Below, in pieces: positions 54,980 to 62,908 of a stretch of DNA of 64,000 nt (position 1 is the first letter of the stretch; each line of letters starts with the position of its first letter). Under the pieces are notes generated by a model. It made no database searches. It saw only the letters and a list, made by a program, of their open reading frames with translations, and was not told where the DNA came from. The stretch is taken from assembly GCA_963760935.1 (NCBI GenBank), contig CAVXFB010000006.1, positions 124,001-188,000 of the forward strand. The letters run 5' to 3'. The translations under genes and the position numbers were made by a program. The stretch is from CAVXFB01 sp963760935. GTDB lineage: Bacteria > Planctomycetota > Planctomycetia > Pirellulales > Thermoguttaceae.

Positions 54980-57900
54980 TCGAAAAAATCATTGAGTTCT
55001 CGATTCGCAATCGGTTCGTCGTCATCCTGCTGTCGCTTGGCGTGGTGGTCTGGGGCATCCATGCCGTTATCAATACGCCGGTCGATGCGATTCCCGATCT
55101 CTCGGAGAATCAGGTGATCGTCTTTACCGACTGGATGGGCCGTAGCCCCAAGGAGATTGAGGACCAGATCACCTACCCTCTCTCGGTAAACTTGCAGGGA
55201 CTTGCGGGCGTCAAGGCTGTGCGATCATCGAGCGAATTCAACTTCTCGATGATCAACATCATTTTCGAGGACAACATCGATTTCTACTTCGCCCGCGAGC
55301 GAGTGCTGGAACGCTTGACCTTAGCGAGCACAATTTTGCCGCCGGGGGTCGTGCCGTATCTGGCGCCCGATGCCACGGCCCTGGGCCAGATTTTCTGGTA
55401 CACAGTCGAGGGTAAAGGCCAGGACTTGGGCCGCCTGCGCACCATCCAGGATTGGTACGTCCGCTACCAACTCAACTCCGTCCCCGGCGTTGCACAGGTG
55501 GCTTCGGCCGGCGGCTTCCCCATCGAATATCAAATCGACGTCGACCCCGACAAGCTCCGCGCCTACGGTGTGACCCTGGGCGAGTTGTTTTCAGCCGTTG
55601 CGCAATCCAACTCTGCCGTCGGCGGCAAGGTCGTCCAGAAGGGAAACGCCGAGTACATCGTTCGCGGCGTCGGCTGGATCCGGAATACCAAGGACATCGA
55701 GAAGACAGTCGTCAAGGCGAACGCAAAGACGGGCACGCCCATCTACGTCTCGAATCTCGGCACGGTGAGCCTCGGGAGCGAGTTCCGTCGCAGCGTGCTC
55801 GAGAAGAATGGCAATGAAGCGGTGGGCGCCGTCGTCATGATGCGCCACGGCGAGAACCCCTTGGAAGTCACCCAGCGGATCAAGGCCAAGATTGAAGAGC
55901 TTCAGCCGGGCTTGCCCGAAGGCGTGCGGATCGTGCCCTTCTACGATCGTACCCGGCTTATCCACGGGGCCATCGACATGATTACCGCGACCCTCCGAGA
56001 CGAAATGATTATCGCCTCGATCGCGATCCTGTTGATCTTGATGCATTTCCGCAGCGCCGTCTTGATCTGCATGACATTGCCGCTGGCGGTGCTCATTTCG
56101 TTCATCCTCATGCGGACGTTCAACATCGCTTCCAACATCATGTCGCTTTCGGGAATCGCCATCTCCATCGGCATCCTGGTCGATCAGGCCATCGTGATGG
56201 TCGAAAATGCGACCCATCAATTGACGGCCCATTTCGGCCACCACACGAAGATTACCGGCGACACCCGCGAAATCGTCATTCCTGCCTGCCGCATGGTCGG
56301 CCGGCCAATCTTCTTCTCGGTGATCATTATTCTACTGTCATTCATTCCTGTCTTTGCCTTGACCGGGCAAGAGGGAAAGATGTTCCACCCCTTGGCCTTC
56401 ACCAAGAGCTTCGCCATGATCGGCGTGGCGATTCTTTCGATCACGCTGGTGCCGGCCCTGATCCCGTCGTTCATCAAGGGCCGGCTGCGGAGCGAGGAAG
56501 ATAGCTGGCTGGTGCGCAATATGATCGCCATCTATAAGCCCTGGCTTACGTGGCTCATGCCGCGGTGGAACCTGGCGATGTGGGCCTTCTCGGCACTGTT
56601 GATCTTGGGAGCCGGCCTGTTTCCGATCAATGCCATCGTGCCCATCCCCTGGCACTGGTGTTTCCTTGCCGTAGTCGGGTTCACGATGGCGATCACCGTC
56701 ATCTTTACCAGGGGAGTGAAGTGGCAAGTGTTGTCGTTCGTAACGCTGGCCGTCTTGGCCCTCACGGCGTACAAGTTTCCCAAGATCGGCGTCGACTACA
56801 TGCCCCCGCTCGATGAAGGCAGCATTCTCGATATGCCGGTGACCGTGCCGCGGGCGTCGGTCACCGAGGTTGCCGATGATCTCAAGGCGCGCGATGCGCT
56901 CTTGCGGCGATTCCCCGAGGTCGAGTTGATCGTCGGCAAGGCCGGCCGCGCCGACACGCCGACCGACCCTTCACCGTTGGATATGGTTGAAAGCATTATC
57001 ACGCTGCGTCCCAAGGAGTATTGGCCAAAGCGGATGCTCCGGTACAAGGACGCGGAAAAGCAAATGGCCGTCGTGCTGGCAGCCCTTCAAAATCGCCATC
57101 TGATCAAACCGATCGAGGAGGAATCCCAACGCCGCGCCCTGCTCGATCCGGCGACTATGAAGGCCACGATGCACTTTGACGAGGCGATGCGTGAGCTGGT
57201 CCTCGAGCGTTTCAACGCGTTTGAGGCTGCGCTTGGGCCGAAGCTGCTGCGGGAGTCTATCGTCGAGTTGGCGGCCCACTGGCAGACGGCCGATCGGCTG
57301 CTTGCGCCGTTGTCCGACGCCGACATTGACAGCCTCGTTGGGCAGTTGCGCGATCAATTCGCGCCTATCCTGGCCACCGGTCCCGCACAGGAAGATGTGA
57401 CCCGGCTCGTTCAGCAGATCGCCGAAAAGTTGGCGGCAATGAAGAAAGTGGAACTCACGCCAGACCTGCTAACGGCCCAATGCAGCCCGCTGTACTCCGC
57501 CTACCTGACGCTCGCCACCGTGTTTGGCGCTGAACCGCCGACGCTGTTCGCGCAGATGTTCGACTTCGTTGATCGCCAGCGCGACGCCTGTTGGCGTGAG
57601 CAGGTGCGTCAACTCGACCACGATATCTTTCCTCGCGCGGTGGCTGCCTATGATCGGTATGCCATCGAAGAACTTCACAAAATTGCCGACGAGAACGGAC
57701 TGTGGGCGGAAGCGCCTCCGGAGGTTCAAGGGCCCAGCACTTCAGCGCCTGGTAGTGAATCGACGGATTTGCAGAACCTCCGTGAAAAACTAGACGTCGC
57801 CTGGTCCGCGCCGCACTTGTGGCCGTCTGACAATCTGTTCCTTTGGCAAAAGTCCAAGGGCGATCTCCTAAAGGAGATCGATAGCGTCGTGCGGATGCCC

Positions 57901-59268
57901 GGCTGGGCCAACATCTGGACGCAGCCGATCGTCAACCGTATCGACATGCTGGCCACGGGCGTGCGGACCATGATCGGCGTCAAGGTCTTCGGCAATGACC
58001 TGGACAAAATTCAGGACGTCTCCCAACAAGTCGCCGACGTGCTCAAACAGATCCCCGGCGCGGTGGACGTGTTTCCTGATCAAAGCCGCGGAAAGGGCTA
58101 CCTGGAGATTACGATCGACCGCGACCGGGCCGCCCGCTATGGCGTCAAGGTGGCCGATATTCAGGACGTGATCGAAACCGCGCTCGGCGGCAAGGCGATC
58201 ACGATGACCGTCGAGGGCCGCGAACGCTTTCCGGTTCGCGTTCGCTACAACCGCCAGTCGCGCGAGGATGAGGAGGACGTCAAGAACCTGCTCGTTAGCG
58301 CGGCCAGTTCAATGGGACAGCCCAGCGGCAACATGAACGACCGAGCTATGGGCGGCAGCAGCCAAGTCTCGAACACGTCAGCGCCCAATGCTGCCCCGCT
58401 GCAAGTCCCGCTAGCGATGGTCGCTGATGTGAACATTGTCGAGGGTCCGGCCGTAATCAAGAGCGAAAATGGCATGTTGCGCAACTACGTGCAATTGAAT
58501 GTTCGCGACCGTGACGTCGTGGGGTTCGTCGAAGAGGCGCAGCGCGTCGTCGCGCAGACGGTCAAGCTGCCGCAAGGGATGTACCTCGCCTGGAGCGGCC
58601 AGTTCGAGAATCAGGTCCGCGCCGGCCGGACAATGCTTGTGGTGTTTCCTGCCGTCATCCTGGTGATCTTCGTCATTCTCTACCTCACCTACAACGATCT
58701 GATCGACGCCTTGCTCATGATGAAGGCCGTGCCCGAGGCGATGGTCGGTGGAATCATTCTACTCTGGCTCTTCGATTACCATTTCAGCGTGGCCGTCCAG
58801 GTGGGCTTTATCGCCTGCTTCGGCATGGCCACGGAAACGGGCATCATCATGCTCGTATATCTCCGCGATGCGGTGGAGCGACGCGGCGGGCTTGAGAAGA
58901 TTCAGTCGCTCAGGGAACTCCGCGACGCCGTGATCGAAGGAGCCGTTCACCGGCTCCGTCCGAAACTGCTGACCGAAGGCGTGGCCATCATCGCCCTGGC
59001 GCCAATGCTCTGGGCCACAGGCGTGGGGCACGAAGTCATCTCGGCAATGGCCGCCCCCGTGCTCGGTGGCCTGCTAATTGCTGATGAAGTCGTCGATATT
59101 TTCATCCCAGTCCGTTTCTACTGGGTCCGCCGTTACCGCTGGCTGAAGATGCACGGAATCGACGAGGCCACGGCCGGCTACGACGATGCAGTGCGTCCGG
59201 GCATGGCACACAGCAACGGTCACGTCGTCACAGGGGCGTTGGCAGCGAGAATAGGAGAACACGTGTAG
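54976..59268 (+). CDS. Heavy-metal RND pump, CusA/CzcA type, with a large porter-domain insertion
   Basis: Inner-membrane proton-driven exporter of metal ions (Cu/Ag or Co/Zn/Cd class). 1430 residues against about 1050 usually. N-terminus MIEKIIEFSIRNRFVVILLS, the first porter domain, the proton-relay segment ISIGILVDQAIVMVENATHQ, the second half KIGVDYMPPLDEGSILDMPV, C-terminal helices GFIACFGMATETGIIMLVYL and LLTEGVAIIALAPMLWATGV. An extra segment of about 270 residues (57045-57862; helical, e.g. EAMRELVLERFNAFEAALGP) lies between WPKRM and LLKEIDSVVRMPGWANIW, which are contiguous in E. coli CusA. Whether it transports Cu(I) cannot be read here. No outer-membrane CusC is next to it. Confidence 0.92.
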   Translation: MIEKIIEFSIRNRFVVILLSLGVVVWGIHAVINTPVDAIPDLSENQVIVFTDWMGRSPKEIEDQITYPLSVNLQGLAGVKAVRSSSEFNFSMINIIFEDNIDFYFARERVLERLTLASTILPPGVVPYLAPDATALGQIFWYTVEGKGQDLGRLRTIQDWYVRYQLNSVPGVAQVASAGGFPIEYQIDVDPDKLRAYGVTLGELFSAVAQSNSAVGGKVVQKGNAEYIVRGVGWIRNTKDIEKTVVKANAKTGTPIYVSNLGTVSLGSEFRRSVLEKNGNEAVGAVVMMRHGENPLEVTQRIKAKIEELQPGLPEGVRIVPFYDRTRLIHGAIDMITATLRDEMIIASIAILLILMHFRSAVLICMTLPLAVLISFILMRTFNIASNIMSLSGIAISIGILVDQAIVMVENATHQLTAHFGHHTKITGDTREIVIPACRMVGRPIFFSVIIILLSFIPVFALTGQEGKMFHPLAFTKSFAMIGVAILSITLVPALIPSFIKGRLRSEEDSWLVRNMIAIYKPWLTWLMPRWNLAMWAFSALLILGAGLFPINAIVPIPWHWCFLAVVGFTMAITVIFTRGVKWQVLSFVTLAVLALTAYKFPKIGVDYMPPLDEGSILDMPVTVPRASVTEVADDLKARDALLRRFPEVELIVGKAGRADTPTDPSPLDMVESIITLRPKEYWPKRMLRYKDAEKQMAVVLAALQNRHLIKPIEEESQRRALLDPATMKATMHFDEAMRELVLERFNAFEAALGPKLLRESIVELAAHWQTADRLLAPLSDADIDSLVGQLRDQFAPILATGPAQEDVTRLVQQIAEKLAAMKKVELTPDLLTAQCSPLYSAYLTLATVFGAEPPTLFAQMFDFVDRQRDACWREQVRQLDHDIFPRAVAAYDRYAIEELHKIADENGLWAEAPPEVQGPSTSAPGSESTDLQNLREKLDVAWSAPHLWPSDNLFLWQKSKGDLLKEIDSVVRMPGWANIWTQPIVNRIDMLATGVRTMIGVKVFGNDLDKIQDVSQQVADVLKQIPGAVDVFPDQSRGKGYLEITIDRDRAARYGVKVADIQDVIETALGGKAITMTVEGRERFPVRVRYNRQSREDEEDVKNLLVSAASSMGQPSGNMNDRAMGGSSQVSNTSAPNAAPLQVPLAMVADVNIVEGPAVIKSENGMLRNYVQLNVRDRDVVGFVEEAQRVVAQTVKLPQGMYLAWSGQFENQVRAGRTMLVVFPAVILVIFVILYLTYNDLIDALLMMKAVPEAMVGGIILLWLFDYHFSVAVQVGFIACFGMATETGIIMLVYLRDAVERRGGLEKIQSLRELRDAVIEGAVHRLRPKLLTEGVAIIALAPMLWATGVGHEVISAMAAPVLGGLLIADEVVDIFIPVRFYWVRRYRWLKMHGIDEATAGYDDAVRPGMAHSNGHVVTGALAARIGEHV

Positions 59269-59421
59269 GTGGCCACACCGTTCGTCAACTCGGCCCTCGG
59301 CGACATGTGTCGCATCAAGTAATGATGTAATGCTCAAGTTACTACAAACGAACGATCATGAGTTTTTCCGCCGTCACAGGGATGGCGCATTTTACGTTCC
59401 TCAACCCAAGGAGTCTTTTCC

Positions 59422-59751
59422 ATGTCTTGGAAACTCAGCACCCTCGCGATTGCCTTGGTCGGCATGTTTGCTTCGAGCCTGATGGCTGGCGAACAAAACC
59501 GACTGCCGAACCGCGCGCCGGCATTCGCCTCGCACGATGTCAGCCCGCTGGCCGCCGCCAAGCCGACTGACAAGGAACTGATTGGCAAGCAGAAGATTTG
59601 CCCGGTGTCCGGTCAGCCGTTGGGGGCGATGGGCAAACCGGTAAAGGTCGTTGTTAAGAATCGCGTCGTCTTCTTGTGCTGCGCCGGCTGCAAAAAGAAG
59701 TTCCTCGCCAACCCAGACAAGTACCTGAAGAAGCTCGACGAAAAGAAGTAA
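59422..59751 (+). CDS. Small secreted YHS-like metal-binding protein
   Basis: 109 residues, AAGGAG 8 nt before the ATG. Signal peptide (MSWKLSTLAIALVGMFASSLMA) and one module ICPVSGQPLGAMGKPVKVVV, then VVFLCCAGCKKKFLANPDKY, homologous to the C-terminal module of the RND adaptor (both C-P-V-x-G...CC-x-GC). Suggested periplasmic metal carrier for the pump, by analogy with CusF, to which it is not related. Confidence 0.85.
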   Translation: MSWKLSTLAIALVGMFASSLMAGEQNRLPNRAPAFASHDVSPLAAAKPTDKELIGKQKICPVSGQPLGAMGKPVKVVVKNRVVFLCCAGCKKKFLANPDKYLKKLDEKK

Positions 59752-59894
59752 GCCGGGGGGCATTGCGTCAGAACAATTACCATCACGGTAATCATGCCAC
59801 GGTTACCGCGACCGCTGTTGCCGCGCGCCTGCGGTCAGTGCGGCTCGAAAGGCGTGGCCGTCATTTCCAGTAAAGCTAGCGGTGCTGTGCCAGA

Positions 59895-60233
59895 TCACAG
59901 TTCCTCGCTTACGCGGATTAGCACGTCATCCCCCTCGACTCGAACTTCGTGTACCGCGATGTCTACGCAGGCTGGCCGCGCTAGGACCTCGCCCGTGCGA
60001 ACGTCAAATCGGGCCCCGTGCCGTGGGCAAGTGATGATGTGGCCATCCAACTTTCCGGCGGCCAACGGCCCGCCATCGTGTGTGCACCTGTCATCCGTGG
60101 CCCACAACTCACCGGAAATCTGAAACAAAGCCACCGAGCGGTTGCCCGCTTTGACGACCATTTTTCCCGGATTGGGCAGGTCGGATAGCCGGCACACGCG
60201 TACGAATCCACCAGCCTCGTTTTCAGATTTCAT
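59895..60233 (-). CDS. Rieske-type [2Fe-2S] ferredoxin
   Basis: 112 residues, GGAGG 5 nt before the start. The cluster ligands are CTHDGG (Cys, His) and CPRHGARFD (Cys, His); surrounding ELWATDDRCTHDGGPL and LDGHIITCPRHGARFDVRTG are typical of small NirD/dioxygenase-type ferredoxins. It would carry one electron to an oxygenase or reductase. It is divergent from the acyl-CoA desaturase; a shared pathway is possible but unproven. Confidence 0.92.
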   Translation of the reverse strand: MKSENEAGGFVRVCRLSDLPNPGKMVVKAGNRSVALFQISGELWATDDRCTHDGGPLAAGKLDGHIITCPRHGARFDVRTGEVLARPACVDIAVHEVRVEGDDVLIRVSEEL

Positions 60234-60660
60234 TGCTCCCTCCGCCTGTGGCTTCGCGTAATTAGTCTCAATGTATTTGAGCCGCGCCCAATTCTACATC
60301 ATAGGATGAGTTGCCGTCACGATCTCGCTTCGCCACGAAGGCGATCCAGTCAAACCGTGGAAGTGACCATGCAATGCAAAATACGCAATGACTGTGTTTT
60401 ACCTAAGTATTACCTGACTGTTCGCGTTTAAGCTAGAGGCGGTTTTCTCGACGAATCACGCGCTTTTTGTGCATCCCACCCCTTGTCTGAAGACTCGTTG
60501 ATATTCGCAATGGCATCGCATCAGCCATTCGAGGAATGCCGTACCTGCTTGGTACGACAATAATTTGCCATGAACTGTCTTGGTCACCAAGGAGGCCGGC
60601 CGCGATGGTCGCTACGTCTTGGGCCGTCCCGTTTCACTCACTTTCGTAGGCATCTGCGCA
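60234..60660. other. Gene-free stretch with a possible 14-codon leader ORF
   Basis: AAGGAGG at 60589-60595 lies 9 nt before an ATG (60605) that opens a short frame MVATSWAVPFHSLS ending with TAG at 60647-60649, 11 nt before the desaturase ATG. It might be a leader peptide, or a trace of an N-terminal frameshift. The remaining ~350 nt holds no gene. Confidence 0.4.
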
Positions 60661-61587
60661 ATGAAGACTTCCACAGAGAATATTGGCACTTGTGATATTG
60701 ATTTCAGGAGCTATCGAGATGCATCGACCCATGTTACTGTGGCGCCGGCCGCAAATGAGCGCTGGTCGCACGGACTTCATTGGTCCGTTACCCTTTGGAT
60801 CCTCCTGCTCCACGTCGGCGCTTTGGCGGCCCTATTCGTATTCACCTGGAAGGGCGCGCTATTGTTCCTTGTTCTGTCATGGATTACCGGCGGCCTCGGT
60901 GTCTGCTTGGGCTACCATCGCCTGTTGGCCCATCACAGTTTCCAAACGTATCCGGTTGTACGGCGCATTCTGGCGCTGCTCGGCGCATTGGCCGGACAAG
61001 GCCCGCCCGTCACCTGGATCGGCGTGCACCGCCGGCACCACCAGTACACCGACATCGTCGGCGACCCGCATTCGCCTCGTGAAGGGGCCTGGTGGAGCCA
61101 TGTGCTCTGGCTCTTTCCTCGACCGCGTGAACCCCAATGGACCAAAATGATCAGCCGCTATGGCAAAGACCTATTGCACGATCCGTTCATGCGAACGCTC
61201 GACAAGACCTACTTGGTGTGGCATATCGCGCTGGGTGTCGTCCTGCTTGCCGTCGGATGGCTGGGCTGGGGATTCTTCACCGGGCTGTCGTTTGTCGTCT
61301 ACGGAATGTTCCTGCGGCTCGTGTGGGTGATGCACGTCACATGGGCCGTCAATTCGGCATCGCACATGTGGGGCTACCGCAACTACGACACGCCCGATGA
61401 CAGCCGCAATCTGTGGTGGGTCGGCCTGTTAGCATACGGTGAAGGCTGGCACAATAACCATCACGCATTTTCCAACTGCGCCCGGCACGGTCACCGATGG
61501 TGGGAAGTGGACATGACCTACGCAGTAATCTGGGCGATGGAGAAAGTCGGTTTGGCCTGGAACGTGGTTCGCGAACACGCGTCGTAA
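60661..61587 (+). CDS. Acyl-CoA (delta-9-type) fatty acid desaturase
   Basis: The 308-residue membrane protein has the three His boxes that bind two irons: HRLLAHH, HRRHHQYTD and HNNHHAF. Four hydrophobic segments are seen (VTLWILLLHVGALAALFVF, FLVLSWITGGLGVCLGY, LVWHIALGVVLLAVGWLGW, FVVYGMFLRLVWVM). It inserts a double bond into acyl-CoA or lipid chains with O2. The ATG 60661 lacks a strong ribosome site; an upstream SD serves another frame (see the preceding stretch), so the N-terminus is provisional. The electron donor might be the divergent Rieske protein. Confidence 0.93.
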   Translation: MKTSTENIGTCDIDFRSYRDASTHVTVAPAANERWSHGLHWSVTLWILLLHVGALAALFVFTWKGALLFLVLSWITGGLGVCLGYHRLLAHHSFQTYPVVRRILALLGALAGQGPPVTWIGVHRRHHQYTDIVGDPHSPREGAWWSHVLWLFPRPREPQWTKMISRYGKDLLHDPFMRTLDKTYLVWHIALGVVLLAVGWLGWGFFTGLSFVVYGMFLRLVWVMHVTWAVNSASHMWGYRNYDTPDDSRNLWWVGLLAYGEGWHNNHHAFSNCARHGHRWWEVDMTYAVIWAMEKVGLAWNVVREHAS

Positions 61588-61978
61588 GCGACTCCGCCGT
61601 GATCGTTCCTTACGCCGACTTCCAAAAACCAGCGATACACGCGCCTGCTCTTGCTTTTCCCACTTTGCAGGGATAGGATGATGTGCGTCCTCTGCCATGT
61701 TCGTGCTGACGATGCAGTATTTTGGTGAGCCGATAAGATGCCCGTTGGGCGCCTGAACTAAACAGGCTCCGGACGCGTGTATAGCCGTTTACCGCCTCGT
61801 GCGGCAACGGATCACACAACCCGGAGTCCAGGTCGCCCCCGTTGCAATGACGGGCTCTCAAAACAGTCATCGCCACGGCATTACGGTGGAGGACTTTTTC
61901 TTGTTGTCTGATGATTGTTGATCGTGAAACGGCCCGTCCGACAAGCATCAATCAGCAATCTGCGATGTCCAACCTGCT
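61588..61978. other. Gene-free stretch
   Basis: No gene or RNA feature recognised. It must contain the promoter of larE. Confidence 0.45.
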
Positions 61979-62830
61979 ATGCCCAACCTGGCTGCCGAAC
62001 TTGACGCCAAGCGCGACCGCCTGCTGGAACTCCTGCGGAGCTTTGGCAGTTGCGCCGTGGCGTTCTCCGGTGGGCTGGACAGTACCGTGCTTGCCAAGGC
62101 GGCGCAGTTGGCCTTGGGCGACAAGGCCGTCGCCGTCACCGGTCGAAGTGCCAGCCTTGCCACCAGCGAACTGGACGAGGCCCAAGACCTCGCCCGGCAG
62201 ATCGGCATCCGCCACGAAGTGATCGATACGAACGAATTGGCCATCCCCGAGTACCAGGCCAACAAGTCTGATCGCTGCTATCACTGCAAGACAGAACTAT
62301 TTGGTCAGGTAGAGAAGATTGCCGCGCGGCTCAACGTGGCCGTGGTGGCCGACGGCAGCAATCGCGACGACCACGGCGAGCACCGACCGGGCCTCCAGGC
62401 CGCCCGAGAACAGCGTGTCCGCAGTCCGTTGGCCGAATGTGGGCTCACCAAGTCCGAGATTCGTCGTCTGGCGGAGTTCTGGGGCCTGCCCACGTGGGAC
62501 AAACCGGCCGCGCCTTGCCTGAGCAGCCGCATCGCCTATGGCGAAACGGTTACACCCGAGCGGTTGGCCATGATCGACGCGGCCGAAGGCTTCCTGCGCG
62601 AGCGTGGCTTCCAGCCTCTGCGCGTACGCTATCACAAAGGCGACATGGCCCGGATCGAGATCCGCGTCGAGCAGCAGTCGAAGTTTGCCGATGCATCGTT
62701 CCGCACCGAGGTGGTCCAGTACCTGAAGTCCCTCGGCTTCAAGTACGTCTCGCTCGACTTAGAGGGCTTTCGCAGCGGCAGCTTGAATGCCGTCCTGCCG
62801 CCCGAGAGCCTTTGGAAGGGGACCAAGTAG
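61979..62830 (+). CDS. larE: LarE-type ATP-dependent sulfur transferase
   Basis: The 283-residue PP-loop enzyme inserts sulfur into the pincer precursor of the nickel-pincer nucleotide cofactor of lactate racemase-type enzymes. FSGGLDSTVLAKAA is the PP loop; GLPTWDKPAAPCLSSRIAYG contains the conserved sulfur-donor Cys. A further CYHC pair (DRCYHCKTELF) makes three Cys, the pattern reported for LarE forms that use a [4Fe-4S] cluster catalytically instead of sacrificing Cys; that assignment is an inference. larB and larC are not in the window. Confidence 0.93.
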   Translation: MPNLAAELDAKRDRLLELLRSFGSCAVAFSGGLDSTVLAKAAQLALGDKAVAVTGRSASLATSELDEAQDLARQIGIRHEVIDTNELAIPEYQANKSDRCYHCKTELFGQVEKIAARLNVAVVADGSNRDDHGEHRPGLQAAREQRVRSPLAECGLTKSEIRRLAEFWGLPTWDKPAAPCLSSRIAYGETVTPERLAMIDAAEGFLRERGFQPLRVRYHKGDMARIEIRVEQQSKFADASFRTEVVQYLKSLGFKYVSLDLEGFRSGSLNAVLPPESLWKGTK

Positions 62831-62908
62831 CAGGCACACAGCGTTCAAGGTGCATGCAACATTCCGCATCCCGATATCGGCACAGCGGTGCCTTCTCGTA
62901 TATAGGTG

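Noticed and set aside
59895..61587. Rieske protein and desaturase as one enzyme system
   Set aside because: They are divergent, and this desaturase class normally uses cytochrome b5 or ferredoxin donors; the link is too weak to claim.
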